Part shown: one piece after another, positions 26,675 through 35,985 of the stretch
How positions within the stretch are numbered: position 1 is the stretch's first letter
Layout: each line of letters starts with the position of its first letter
From: GCA-2687025 sp964473525
GTDB lineage: Bacteria > Poribacteria > WGA-4E > GCA-2687025
NCBI GenBank assembly: GCA_964473525.1
Contig: CAYYPK010000044.1
Coordinates: forward strand, 1 to 51,028
DNA length: 51,028 nt
Direction of reading: 5' to 3'
The notes under the pieces: generated by a model
Databases searched by the model: none
Told to the model about the DNA's origin: nothing
Seen by the model: the letters and a program-made list of their open reading frames with translations, nothing else
Made by a program: the position numbers and the translations under genes

Positions 26675-27844
26675 CTATGCTGATGTGTCCGACTCCCGCG
26701 TCGGCCTGCGACGCGGAATCGCCAGCAGGCTGAGCATGAACGCCGTGAACACCGTCTGCACTCCCATCACCATGCACACCAGCGCGAACAGCGCCGCGCG
26801 GACCTCGTCCAGAGCGCCGAAGCCGGTCTGCATCCACACCCACGCCACGCGCGCGTCGACGATGAGTCCGCACGCTACGAGTACCGAACCTGCTAGGATG
26901 CCGCGCTCCAGTGAAAACATGCCGTAGAACGCCGACACGAACCTGTCACGGGCATCGAACCCAGCCGACACCGCATACGCCTTGGCGCACAACCCCATGT
27001 GCAGGATCTGGTACCCCAGGAGACCGACTATCCCCGCCAGGGTCATGACGTGCACATCGAAGCTGTGGGCGCCTACCCGCAGAGGGCCGGGCAACAGGAC
27101 TAGCATCCCTGCCATACCAAGCAGGAAGAGAACGAGGCCGGGAAGCGCGAAGAGGTGCGTTGGGCTGAACAGTAGCATGAACCGCATGTGGCGCCACGCG
27201 TCGCGGAACGAGTTGAGCTTCGACTGTCCCGCGCGGGGATGGTAGGTGATGGGCACTTCGGCGATTCTGAGGTTCTTCTGCACCGCCTTCACGACCATCT
27301 CCGACGCGAACTCCATGCCCGTCGTCTGGAGCTCCATGCGTTGGTAGGCGTCGCGCGTGAGGGACCGCATCCCACAGTGGGCGTCGGCGATTCGCGTGCC
27401 GAAGAACCACCGCAGGATTCCCGACAGCACCGGGTTGCCGATGTATCGATGCGACCACGGCATCGCGCCGGGCAGGATCTCCCCGTCGAATCGGGATCCC
27501 ATGACGAAGTCGCACCCAGACCGCAGCGGCGTGAGGAAGCGCTCTATATCGGTGAAGTCGTACGTGTCGTCCGAGTCACCCATGACGATATATTCGCCGC
27601 GCGCGGCATCCAAAGCGGCAAGGTATGCTGCGCCGTACCCACGGATCGGCTGATGGACGACACGCGCTCCCAGCTCCCCGGCGATCTTCACGGAGTGGTC
27701 GGTCGACCCGTTGTCTCCGACCACGACTTCGCCGTGGTAGCCCAACTCCTTCATCGCGGTTTCGGCCTTCGTGATGCACGCGGCGATGGTCTCCTCTTCG
27801 TTGAGACAAGGCATCACGATGGAGACGGCAGGCGTGTCATTCAT
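26675..27844 (-). CDS. GT2-family polyprenyl-phosphate glycosyltransferase with membrane tail
   Basis: 389 aa. The start is ATG 27844 behind GGGGAGGG; longer frames run inside the STT3-like gene. GT-A domain residues about 1-230: VSIVMPCLNEEETI, VVVGDNGSTDHS, MGDSDDTYDF (DxD region), DFVMGSRF, HCGMRSLTRDAY, ITYHPRAGQSKLN. Four C-terminal membrane helices follow, as in DPM1/GtrB-like dolichol- or undecaprenyl-phosphate hexosyltransferases. It probably makes the lipid-linked sugar donor for the STT3-like enzyme. It overlaps that gene by 8 bases. Confidence 0.92.
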   Translation of the reverse strand: MNDTPAVSIVMPCLNEEETIAACITKAETAMKELGYHGEVVVGDNGSTDHSVKIAGELGARVVHQPIRGYGAAYLAALDAARGEYIVMGDSDDTYDFTDIERFLTPLRSGCDFVMGSRFDGEILPGAMPWSHRYIGNPVLSGILRWFFGTRIADAHCGMRSLTRDAYQRMELQTTGMEFASEMVVKAVQKNLRIAEVPITYHPRAGQSKLNSFRDAWRHMRFMLLFSPTHLFALPGLVLFLLGMAGMLVLLPGPLRVGAHSFDVHVMTLAGIVGLLGYQILHMGLCAKAYAVSAGFDARDRFVSAFYGMFSLERGILAGSVLVACGLIVDARVAWVWMQTGFGALDEVRAALFALVCMVMGVQTVFTAFMLSLLAIPRRRPTRESDTSA

Positions 27845-30749
27845 CTGGACCCTCCCCGGCCGCCGCGCCTCGGTCGGTCTCGGGTTCCGCTTGGGCCTTG
27901 GACGCCCTCGGCAGGGCCGTGGGCCAGCCGTCGTACACACTGCGGCGTTCAAGATAGAGCGGGTCGGTCCTCACCTCCGCTGGGTAGTGGACACGCCATA
28001 TCTGCACGCCGAAGTCGGCATCTGGGCCGGGAGGCGGGTAGACTCGTTCGAAAGTGTCCGCTAGCTCGCCGAACAGGAACAGCCGCGAGAGCAGTGTCTT
28101 CCGCGCGTTCGCGGACACGCAGAACACCTGCCACGACATTGGGTCTTCGGATGGCGCGTATATGGCTAGCGTGAGCGGCACGCCGTCTCTGGGCGGAGCT
28201 TGGAACGTCTGCGCACCTAGCACCACCTCCTGTGGTGGGGCGCGGTAGACCTCGCCCTGAATGTCCAACTCGACTAGAGCGTGCAGTGTGTCGCCTGCCT
28301 CATTGCCCGACAGGAAAACGCGTGCCACTCGCCAATCTCCGGGCGTGTATGTCGCCCCGCCGAAGGTCAACGACTCGCCCCCCGAATTAAATGGCCTTGA
28401 GATCAGGTATCTGTACATGTACGTAGGTCCGTTCGGGACCTCCTCAACGGCGATCTGCTCAGCAAAGGTCGCGAGATGCATGACCCCGGATGCAGTCGAG
28501 CCGCTCCGCATGGCGATGACCGGCAGCAGGTCAATGTCTCGCCGTGTCATGAGTAGGTAGTCTGCCTGACGTGTCTTCAGGAAGCTGAGTGCTTGTAGCG
28601 GGTCACTGCCCGTCAGGACAAGACGGTCCATGAGGTACGTCCAGAAGGGCTGCTGCTGCTCGTCCACAATCGTCGCCCGTTCGCCTAGGAGGTCGATCCA
28701 ACTGCCGTACTCCCAGGACGCCGCAATTACGGCGTCGGTCGCCGTGTTCTGTCTGAGCCACGTGAGGGCGGGCAGCAACGGTGTTTCCTCTAGTAGCTTC
28801 CCGCCTCCCTCGGCTGTACGTGCCGCAGTCATTGCATAGCCGCCTGCTGCAGCCGTTGGGGCCATCGAGTTCAGGCCTAGGAGATAGAGGATCAACGTGG
28901 TTAGTGCGGCACGCCGGTATAGCGGTGCGTCGCCAATCGCCCGCACTTGGTGAGCAATACCCACCAGACCGACGGCCAGCACGGCGCCGCCTGCAGCGAG
29001 AGTGCTGGCCCTGGACGGGAAGCCAGCGCCTGCAACCCACAAGGCATAGATCTGCCAGATCAGCATCATAGCAACCGTTAGGAGAATGCGACCCACCGGA
29101 TCCTGGCCGGACAGCCGACGGATCGCCTCTACCAGGGCGTGCGCGCCCAGTATCGTGGCTGGGATGGCGAACAGGAAACCGAAACGCACCGCCCCACGAA
29201 AGCAGAGGAGGGTCGCCAGGGCCCATAGGACGATGAGTAGATCCCTCTCAAACCGGAAGTGCGCCAAGTGAAATGTGATCTTCCCACGCGCGATTGCCAG
29301 AACGTAGGCGGCCGACACTCCGACAACCCCCAGACCCAGGGATCCCCAATACAAGCCGAGAGTGAGGGCATTCTCGGTGAAGTTGGTTTCCGAAAAGCCG
29401 GACAGCATGCGGCTGAATACGATCCCAAAGAGCACAACTTCCGCACAGAGCAACGCGAGCCAGGGATCTAGCCCCGTCTGATTAGCCACACGGCGCACGC
29501 AGAGAAGGGCGCCTGCGACGACGGCGATCCAGAACAGACCAGGCCATCGTGCCCAGAGTAACGCGCCAGGCCTCTGGAGTTCGTCGATGCTGGCTGCCAG
29601 AGGACTCGACCCAAACGCCGCTGGCAGATTGCGTGCCAATTCGACGAGCGCGTTGGCACGGAGCGTTAAGGTCACCGTAATGCAGAGCGCGAGGGAGATT
29701 GTGAGGGCCAGAAGCCCGACAGGCGGTCTTCTGGTGCTCGCAAGAGCGGCGTCTAGCCGCCTAACCCGGCGTATCAGGAGCGCCAGCAACGCGCCTAGAG
29801 TGACCGCAGACGGTACCCCTACCATCAGTGTGACATGCGGCATTGCGGGGAAGCGATACACCGCTTTCATCATTGGCGGCGCGAGGGCGACCGGAACGGC
29901 CCATGCCAGCGCCAACCCAGCGTCCCGATTGGTGTATACCCGGGACAGGAGCAACCTAGCCGCCTCGCAGCCCGCGATGACGCTGACGTAGACGGCAGCG
30001 CCTTCCCAGGCGAGTGCGAGCAATATCGTTGCTCCAGCACATAGAAGCGTTAGGCAGACCTGTTGGTAGAAGGTCCGCCGTTCCCCGCATCGCAGCACGT
30101 AGCACAGGAACGCAGCAAGCGCGAGCAGGAGCGTGAAGCTGTCCCTGTCCGCATAGCCGGCCGTGGTGCGACCCACGATCAGCGGGGAGAGACCGACCAG
30201 GTTGACGGCCAAGACGGCCGTAGCGCTGCCATACAACTGCCATGTGAGCACCGCAATGAGGGTGGCGCACAGGGCGTAGCACGCTACGGGGAACACGATG
30301 GCGAACTCGGTCAGCGATACGTCTACTCCGACGGCGCTGACGAGCTGGTATACATGGGCGAGAGCGTACGGAAACAGGGTCAACTGCCTTGACATGTCTC
30401 GGCCAACGGGCGCGTCGCGGCTGTAATCTCTCGATGGCAGCTTGCCTTGGTCAACGATGGTCTTTGCTTGCCCAATGTAGCGCGGCCCGTCCGTCCCCAT
30501 GGAGCTCTCTGTGGCCACCGGGGCCGCCGATAGGCGCACATAGACGGAAGACGCAACGCTGAGGAAAAGGAGTATCGCGGCGCCATAGAATCTAGTCCTC
30601 CGCCTTGATCTGCCCGCAGGTCGCGTTTTCAGGACGTCATCCCACCAAATAGCTATTGATGCCTCGCCGCCCACCGTCGTGCGCTCACAGCCAACAGCCT
30701 CTCGCCGTTGTATGGCGAGTCGCGCGTGGTGTCCCGTTGACTCTGGCAA
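27837..30749 (-). CDS. STT3/AglB/PglB-like oligosaccharyltransferase, copy 1
   Basis: 970 aa, TTG start at 30749 with GGGGA about five bases upstream; an internal GTG at 30674 is an alternative. About 12 or more membrane helices fill residues 50-620. STT3 signatures: first external-loop acidic motif GTDGPRY, second AGYADRDSF (the family's catalytic metal-binding D/E), and a WWDYG-equivalent at residues 678-682 that reads SWEYG, followed by SWIDLLGERATIVDEQQ. A soluble C-terminal domain follows. These enzymes move a lipid-linked glycan to Asn in N-X-S/T outside the cytoplasm. The WWDYG change (S and E) is unusual. GT2, GT4 and methyltransferase genes follow in the same operon. Confidence 0.85.
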   Translation of the reverse strand: MPESTGHHARLAIQRREAVGCERTTVGGEASIAIWWDDVLKTRPAGRSRRRTRFYGAAILLFLSVASSVYVRLSAAPVATESSMGTDGPRYIGQAKTIVDQGKLPSRDYSRDAPVGRDMSRQLTLFPYALAHVYQLVSAVGVDVSLTEFAIVFPVACYALCATLIAVLTWQLYGSATAVLAVNLVGLSPLIVGRTTAGYADRDSFTLLLALAAFLCYVLRCGERRTFYQQVCLTLLCAGATILLALAWEGAAVYVSVIAGCEAARLLLSRVYTNRDAGLALAWAVPVALAPPMMKAVYRFPAMPHVTLMVGVPSAVTLGALLALLIRRVRRLDAALASTRRPPVGLLALTISLALCITVTLTLRANALVELARNLPAAFGSSPLAASIDELQRPGALLWARWPGLFWIAVVAGALLCVRRVANQTGLDPWLALLCAEVVLFGIVFSRMLSGFSETNFTENALTLGLYWGSLGLGVVGVSAAYVLAIARGKITFHLAHFRFERDLLIVLWALATLLCFRGAVRFGFLFAIPATILGAHALVEAIRRLSGQDPVGRILLTVAMMLIWQIYALWVAGAGFPSRASTLAAGGAVLAVGLVGIAHQVRAIGDAPLYRRAALTTLILYLLGLNSMAPTAAAGGYAMTAARTAEGGGKLLEETPLLPALTWLRQNTATDAVIAASWEYGSWIDLLGERATIVDEQQQPFWTYLMDRLVLTGSDPLQALSFLKTRQADYLLMTRRDIDLLPVIAMRSGSTASGVMHLATFAEQIAVEEVPNGPTYMYRYLISRPFNSGGESLTFGGATYTPGDWRVARVFLSGNEAGDTLHALVELDIQGEVYRAPPQEVVLGAQTFQAPPRDGVPLTLAIYAPSEDPMSWQVFCVSANARKTLLSRLFLFGELADTFERVYPPPGPDADFGVQIWRVHYPAEVRTDPLYLERRSVYDGWPTALPRASKAQAEPETDRGAAAGEGPDE

Positions 30750-30772
30750 CTGATCCCCAGTGGCGCTGAGCT

Positions 30773-31240
30773 CTACTGGGAGGCCTTGCCATGTCCGGGA
30801 GTGTCGCTTTCGGTTCGCTGCACCGGGCCATCCCGGGAGGACAGGCCGAACAGAACCTGCCCCTCCCCATTGGGCATGACGATCAGCGAGACGTATGCCG
30901 GCGTTGGACGGGGGCCAGCGAGCGACCGCAGTCCGCGACGCGGCGATCCCGGACGTCGATGCACCGCGCTTGCGCGTAGCGTCGCTGCGGACAGTTCCGT
31001 GTAGACATCGAGCATTGGCTCGATGTCCGCCTGTCCTAGGTGCTCGTGCGATGGCCTAGCTTCAGCTGGCGCCGCGTATCGGGCATGGCTCATGAGCGCG
31101 TTGGTCCGGGCCGTGCACCATATACATGCGCCGATGACGGGCGCCAATGCCAGCCAGCCAGCTCGAGGGCCACGTAAGCGTCGCAGCAGCCCTACAAGCC
31201 AATCCATCGAGGACGTCAGGAAGGGGGCGCGATTGCTCAC
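30773..31240 (-). CDS. Small single-pass membrane protein, unknown function
   Basis: 155 aa starting at GTG 31240, whose GTGA overlaps the upstream stop codon, a typical coupled start. GGGGAG lies directly upstream. One membrane helix is likely at about residues 27-45 (GWLALAPVIGACIWCTA); the rest is soluble, with PAYVSLIVMPNGEGQVLFG near the end. An in-frame ATG at 31207 is a possible alternative start. I recognise no family. It ends 23 bases before the STT3-like gene, so it may be an accessory factor of that enzyme; this is context only. Confidence 0.55.
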   Translation of the reverse strand: MSNRAPFLTSSMDWLVGLLRRLRGPRAGWLALAPVIGACIWCTARTNALMSHARYAAPAEARPSHEHLGQADIEPMLDVYTELSAATLRASAVHRRPGSPRRGLRSLAGPRPTPAYVSLIVMPNGEGQVLFGLSSRDGPVQRTESDTPGHGKASQ

Positions 31241-32067
31241 CTCCCCTTGATCTTGGCCCAAGACATCGCCAACTTGCTTGAAGCCGATACGTGCAGGGAC
31301 TCTCGCATACTCATGTCCCCTCTGATCTCGTGTCGGGTCAGCGCGCGTGCGTACATCCGCAGTTCGTCGATGTACTGCACGGGTGGGTTTGGCAGCTCGA
31401 TCTCCCCGCGACGTATGACGGTCATCGCGAATTTCATGGCCGTGCGGCCCGGTCCACCCCAACCGGCGATAGGGTTACCCTCCACCTCTGCCATCCCTTC
31501 TGGGTCGCCATTGATAAAGACAGTGGCAAGGCGCGCGCCTGGATCATACACTGCTGCAAAGTGATTCCACTGTACCGCAGTGGGGAATTCGAGCGATCCC
31601 CTTACCACAAACGCAGGGGCCCCAGGGTCGTCGTCCTGCACCGCACTCCACCGCATACCCACGCTGTGACGATTGAGTGTGAGCAGCACGCCGATGAGCG
31701 GCTCGCCGAGCCCGGCGCCCACATGCATGGGCCGCAGCCACCCTTCGCCCGCTGCCCAGAAGGACAGTGTTAGCCCTTCGCCGGGGCGATGGATGGGGCC
31801 GCCGTCCGTCATGACAAGCGCCTGGTTTGAAATGGCCGATCGGAGAGCGTGGCCATATGGTGTCGGCACCACACCCACGGCGGTACGTCGACCTATGAAC
31901 TCCAGGTAGAAGTCGTTTGCGGAGTGGCCCGGTATCCGCCGTAACAGCCCGTCCTCCCCGGGATCGACTGACTCAAAGTCGTAACACAGCCTCAACGGGG
32001 CGCCCAACACTGTGTGCCCGAGGCTTGGGATCAGGCAACACGCCAGGACTAGGATCGCACAACGCAT
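31237..32067 (-). CDS. Secreted LamG-domain protein with C-terminal KLA..W..K motif, copy 2
   Basis: 276 aa. ATG 32067 follows GGGGACGTTGC; the longer ATG at 32097 has no ribosome-binding site. Signal peptide CAILVLACCLIPSLGHTVLG. The body is a LamG_3-like fold: LRLCYDFESVDPGED, LTLSFWAAGEG, VQWNHFAAVYD, ATVFINGDPEG, VQYIDELRMYARALTRHEI. The tail ESLHVSASSKLAMSWAKIKGR parallels the tails of the proteins at 6600-7397 and 9363-10337. It opens the glycosylation operon and may be a glycoprotein or glycan-binding partner; that is inference. Confidence 0.82.
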   Translation of the reverse strand: MRCAILVLACCLIPSLGHTVLGAPLRLCYDFESVDPGEDGLLRRIPGHSANDFYLEFIGRRTAVGVVPTPYGHALRSAISNQALVMTDGGPIHRPGEGLTLSFWAAGEGWLRPMHVGAGLGEPLIGVLLTLNRHSVGMRWSAVQDDDPGAPAFVVRGSLEFPTAVQWNHFAAVYDPGARLATVFINGDPEGMAEVEGNPIAGWGGPGRTAMKFAMTVIRRGEIELPNPPVQYIDELRMYARALTRHEIRGDMSMRESLHVSASSKLAMSWAKIKGR

Positions 32068-32113
32068 GCAACGTCCCCACGGGTTATCGTCGAGCATTGC
32101 TAGAAAGAGAGCG

Positions 32114-32139
32114 TCGCGGGGATGTGCGCATCCCCGCGA
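32114..32139 (-). terminator. Intrinsic terminator after the small secreted-protein gene
   Basis: On the minus strand TCGCGGGGATG, a four-base loop (cgca) and CATCCCCGCGA form a perfect 11-bp stem, followed by the pyrimidine-rich CGCTCTCTTTCT. It lies 37 bases after the stop of the 171-aa gene and before the LamG start, so the LamG operon needs its own promoter or readthrough. Confidence 0.75.
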
Positions 32140-32175
32140 TATCGCAGTACACAGGTACCGGACCGTAGGGTGGCC

Positions 32176-32691
32176 TCAGTTCGGGTTGACCCAATCGATG
32201 CCGAGAGTTTCTGTTGCCTCGTATATGAGCCAGCCCTTCTGCGCGTTGGTCCAGTGCTCAATCTGCAGCGATGTTATGGCTTTCTGAGTGTAATTTCCGG
32301 TGTCTATGCCCTCCATCCAGCGCGCGTTGCCGAACGAACCAGCAAGCGTTGAGCCATCACAGATCTCTTGCTGGTCCGGGCCGCTCGATGTGTCGCCGTC
32401 CTCGTCCTGTACGTGTGTGGTCCCATCCCAGACTTCGGACCATCCCAGCACATTGAAGTCGAAACACATCGGACCATCGTTAGTGATGTTATACGTATGC
32501 CAGCTATCCAACCAACTTCCGTCCAGATCCTGGGCCTCCACCGAGATGTTGTAGCTGCCGTCAGCCTCGAACTCGGGATCCTGATCGAGGCTCACCTGGA
32601 AGCTGCCAGTTCGCACGCTGGTGGCGTAGACCACAGTAGCGACAAACACCGTAAAGAGAATAGACGTAGTGACGACGAATGCGCGGCGCAT
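32176..32691 (-). CDS. Small secreted protein with three N-X-S/T sequons
   Basis: 171 aa. ATG 32691 follows GGGGAATCACT; a signal peptide or anchor is clear (RRAFVVTTSILFTVFVATVVYA). The remainder is acidic and beta-rich, with two cysteines (PMCFDF, EICDGS) that may pair. Three Asn sequons occur: YNIS, YNIT and GNYT, many for so short a protein. None has the D/E at -2 preferred by Campylobacter PglB. No family is recognised. It sits just upstream of the STT3 operon and has its own terminator, so it may be well expressed and could be a glycosylation substrate. Confidence 0.68.
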   Translation of the reverse strand: MRRAFVVTTSILFTVFVATVVYATSVRTGSFQVSLDQDPEFEADGSYNISVEAQDLDGSWLDSWHTYNITNDGPMCFDFNVLGWSEVWDGTTHVQDEDGDTSSGPDQQEICDGSTLAGSFGNARWMEGIDTGNYTQKAITSLQIEHWTNAQKGWLIYEATETLGIDWVNPN

Positions 32692-33034
32692 AGTGATTCC
32701 CCAGTCCGATGTGGTTGCGTGCCGTGGACAAACCACAGGCGCGCGCCCGGTTGGCGCCGCACTCTCCGTACGGGGGCGCGGCGCCAACCGGGCATCATAC
32801 GTCCACACAATGACACTATCTATACGCTATGTCGAGAGGCCGCGACGTTAAACAGGTTAGTCCTGAGGAACAGGCGCCAAGGAAGGGACGTGCTATCCCT
32901 GCGGTGTGGCACTATGCATGTGTTGGTGGGGACGTGCGAAGGGCGCTGGCGCTCGATAGCGGGCGGGTCAGCGGGCAGGGCGTGGCGCTCCCAACGTGCC
33001 GTGACCGCGCTCCACACTCACACGGCGGGGCGGG
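32692..33034. other. Intergenic stretch with GC-rich hairpin, no supported gene
   Basis: Holds the inverted repeat at 32745-32793 and, at its upper end, about 70 bases of sequence still related to the region downstream of the outer-membrane protein gene near 42.6 kb. An AT-richer patch at about 32800-32835 could hold the promoter of the minus-strand secreted protein, but I see no convincing box pair. Confidence 0.45.
32745..32793. repeat. 16-bp perfect inverted repeat with 17-base loop
   Basis: GCCCGGTTGGCGCCGC (32745-32760) and its exact reverse complement (32778-32793) flank a 17-base loop. It lies in the 5' region of the small secreted-protein gene. No T-run follows on either strand. It could be a terminator of upstream transcription, an RNA leader hairpin, or a protein site. 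Confidence 0.55.
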
Positions 33035-33301
33035 CTAGAACCACCAGTGCGCCTGCACCAGCGCTTCGCCGAGGTCCGCAGAGCCGTCTGGCTGCGCCGT
33101 GTACCGGAACGTGGGTTTGGGCTCCAGGTAGGGAATCGGATACAACTCCGCGCCGAGGGAGGCGCGCCAGAACCTGCCGGACTCGAAGTCCATGTCCGGG
33201 TCGAAGAACTCGAACCGCTCGACGATGTGTGCGCCCTTCGCCACGCGGAACGTCGCTTCCACGAACACCGCGAGCGACCGCAAGCCGGCGGCACCAGCAA
33301 G
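33035..33301 (-). pseudogene. Copied 3' end of the CxxCH outer-membrane barrel gene
   Basis: The frame encodes SLAVFVEATFRVAKGAHIVERFEFFDPDMDFESGRFWRASLGAELYPIPYL and ends QAHWWF. It matches the last ~88 residues of the protein at 42687-43862 (SLAVFVEGTFRVAKG, VERFEFFDPDMDLESGRF, TFRYTGQPDGSADLGEALLQTHWWF) almost position by position. DNA similarity, by eye near 88 percent, also runs about 30 bases past the stop. Upstream (higher coordinates) similarity ends near 33301, eight bases from the end of the STT3-like gene. It has no start or signal peptide, so it is a remnant, not an expressed porin. Confidence 0.85.
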
Positions 33302-33308
33302 TAGGCGC

Positions 33309-35917
33309 TCAATACGCGGCCTCCCATATCCGAAGCGCTGCGGGCCGCTCAGCATCCAACCCGTTCGAGGAGTGCACGAGACGGAAAGCAGGAGAGGGCT
33401 CATTCAGCAACAACAGGCGTACGAGCAGCGAGTTCCTGGCCGCAGGCGAAAGGTAGTAGCCCTGGAACTTCACCATGCGGTGGGGTGAGTGCCGGAGTTC
33501 CCAGTCGATGTACACCGTCCCATCGATGGAAGGCGAGTCGTCGTACGTGAACCTCATGTTCCTCAGGATCGCCTCCCGTGGCGTCACCTCCACACGTCTC
33601 TTCCCGTCGGATACGATGGCGCGCACGCTGTCGGGTATGAAGCCACCGGTAGGACCACGGCGTAGATGAAGCCTGATTTCCTGAATGCCCCCGAACCCCA
33701 GATTGAGGTCGCCCACACGGTGGTGGCTGCCCGGGATCATGGGCGTAGAAAGCCTCACCGACAGCTCCTCGGCCGCTGCTTCAACCGCGATGGGTGGAGA
33801 CGCGATCGGGATACGCAATGGGAGACTGTCAGAGCCGATACGCGCGATGGCTGAGATGACCTCAAGGTTTCCATCTCCCTCTCCGACAGCAGCAGATGCG
33901 TCGCGCCGTGCCGGCTTAGGAAGGCCAGGGCCTCGTCGTCGTCGTCGGTGCTGAGGACCTCCCTCGCGAACTGCTGCACTCGGTCGCGCTCCTGTTCCTC
34001 GTCGATAACCGTCCGTTGGTTCGCGACGGCGTTGATCCAGCTCCCGTAGTCCCACCACGCCGCGACGACGCGCCCTGGTCCCACCTCACGACCCAACCAC
34101 GTGAGCGCAGCTGTCCAGGCGCCATTCGGTCGGTAGAGGCCATCGCCTCTCATGCGACGCGCGCTCTCCGCGGCGTAACCCAGGCCTGACGGAACGCCGC
34201 CAAGGGCGCCCAGCGCCAGGAATGCGGACACCGCGACGATGCACGGCCCCAACCACCCGCCGGTTCGCGCCGCCCTCCAGACCCATACCGCGACCACTGC
34301 ACAGATGGCGGCTGCCAGCAGCGCGTATGCTACGGCGTCCGGGCTCCGCCGACCTTCGATCGGTCCAAGCCACACACACACCGTTTGCCAGGCGAGAACA
34401 GCCGCCCCGAGCCCGAGGGCTAGGCGGGACACGCGCGTGCGCCGCAGGATGGCCACAACGGCCACGGCGCCGGCAACCATCAGAGGCGGCGTCAGCCAGA
34501 TGTCGAACCGCTTTGAGCGACAAGTCAGATAGAGCGCGATGCACAGCCAGTGGTACAGCAGCAACTCCAACGCAGCCAACCCGTCGACGGAGCCAGGTAC
34601 GTTCTGCCTGACCCAACGGACGTACCATACCCAGGATGCCGCTAGGATGAGGACGCCGAGAGTGGTGAGCAGGAACGGGAGCCCCTGAAGCGTCGGAGGG
34701 ATGGCGTACGCCCCAAGGAGAGAACCCACGACCACCAATCCCAGTGCGGCGCCCTGCGCCACGACCACTGGCCGGATGGGGATGCCGTATCTCCGGGCCA
34801 TACGGGTCGCAAGGACCATCACCCCAACAGCGCACACCGGCGCGAACGGCCCAAACGAGCGCCACCAGTCGCGGAGGTACATCGGGTGTAGCTCCTGGAT
34901 GGTTGGGAACAGGTCGCCGTCCTGCCCTAGCGGCGTCAGCAGCCCGGCGAAGGGGATCAGAGCCCGAAGCAGCACCCACCCGCCGCCCACGACGCCAGGC
35001 GCGGAGCATATCGCGACGATCCACCGTTGCCGTCGGCCGGGCGAACGGGTTCGCCCGAGAATGAGGGGCAAGTGATACCCCACGACGAGGAGGAAGGGGA
35101 GAGCGTAGGCGGCCCACATCATTGGCTGGGGATGCCCAGTGCACATCCACCACGAAGTGACAACGTAGAAGGGCGGTACCCAGACAAAGCGCCGCACGCC
35201 GTCGTGGGGGCTCGCATCGGTAGCATAGGCCGTGGCCGCTTCGGTGAGCACAAGAATGAGCACCAGAAACGCCGACCCCTGCCACGTCAGAGCAATGCCG
35301 CCCACCACCGCTCCGAAGACCACCTGTAGCCCCGCCGAGTGCCAGCCGCGAGGCGCGGATTTCATGCGTCGGTAGAGAGCCGCTACCCCCAGGAACGCCA
35401 GTAGGACGAACGCGTCGCGATCGGCGTGTCCCGCCGACGTCTTGGACAGGAAGTTGGAGGGCACGGCTGCGAGCGCGATCGTCGCCACCAACCCCACGGG
35501 TTCGCCGAACACCGAACGGACGACCACGAAGAAGAGCAGCGATATGGCGACAAATGAGGCCACGGGGTAGAGGATGGCCGTCTGGTACAGCGTGGCCGAC
35601 GGCGCGACCTTTGTCACGGCGCGATGGGCCAGAGCCAATGCGGCCGGGAACACGTGGGGCTCGGTGGTCAGATCCTTGCCGTCGGGAGCCGACCTGTCCA
35701 TATCCCGGTCAGGTAGGGCGCCGTCAGCCAGTATCATCCCAGCTTGGCGGACAAGGCGATAGGAGTCGGTGCCGATGAGGTGTTCGCTGCCAAGGGCCGG
35801 CAGCGGCTGCACGCGGACGAAGACCCCAACCGCAGTCACACCTAGAACCACCGCCCACCACGCCGCGCTACGCACGACACCTTGTCCAGCCTTGAGAAGA
35901 GGCGCGATGAAGGGCAT
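33309..35917 (-). pseudogene. STT3-like oligosaccharyltransferase, copy 2, frameshifted near its 3' end
   Basis: Start ATG 35917 (PFIAPLLKAG). Membrane helices run to about residue 590. Motifs: GTDSYRL (first acidic), SAGHADRDAF (second), and a canonical WWDYG at residues 621-625 followed by SWINAVANQRTVIDEEQ. The first frame stays open to 33755, but after SEREMETL (about 33863) the homologous continuation (EVISAIARIGSDSLPLRIPIASPP, ending RLVHSSNGLDAERPAALRIWEAAY) is in the -1 frame to 33309. This tail parallels copy 1 (SWQVFCVSANARKTLLSRLFLFGE...IWRVHY). One lost base near 33863 explains it; no slippery heptamer is present. It is a recent pseudogene or a sequencing error; otherwise all motifs are intact. 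Confidence 0.82.
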
Positions 35918-35985
35918 GAAGTGCCGTGGGTAGTGACCACCACCAGGACGTGTGAAGTCGCGGGAAGGTCCATTGAGCGAGACCG
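35890..35985. repeat. Dispersed ~95-bp repeat, copy A
   Basis: About 88 percent identical by eye to 38101-38194. The core GTGCCGTGGGTAGTGACCAC continues nearly unchanged to GACGTGTGAAGTCGCGGG. It covers the leader and first codons of STT3-like copy 2 (ATG at 35917 lies within). Two single-base indels separate the copies, so conservation is at DNA rather than protein level. Confidence 0.8.

Noticed and set aside
26982..28174. Plus-strand open frames, up to 328 codons, opposite the GT2 and STT3-like genes
   Set aside because: Antisense to well-supported genes; Arg/His-rich translation and no family features.
33840..33880. Programmed -1 frameshifting in STT3-like copy 2
   Set aside because: No X-XXY-YYZ slippery heptamer at the junction; a single missing base explains it better.
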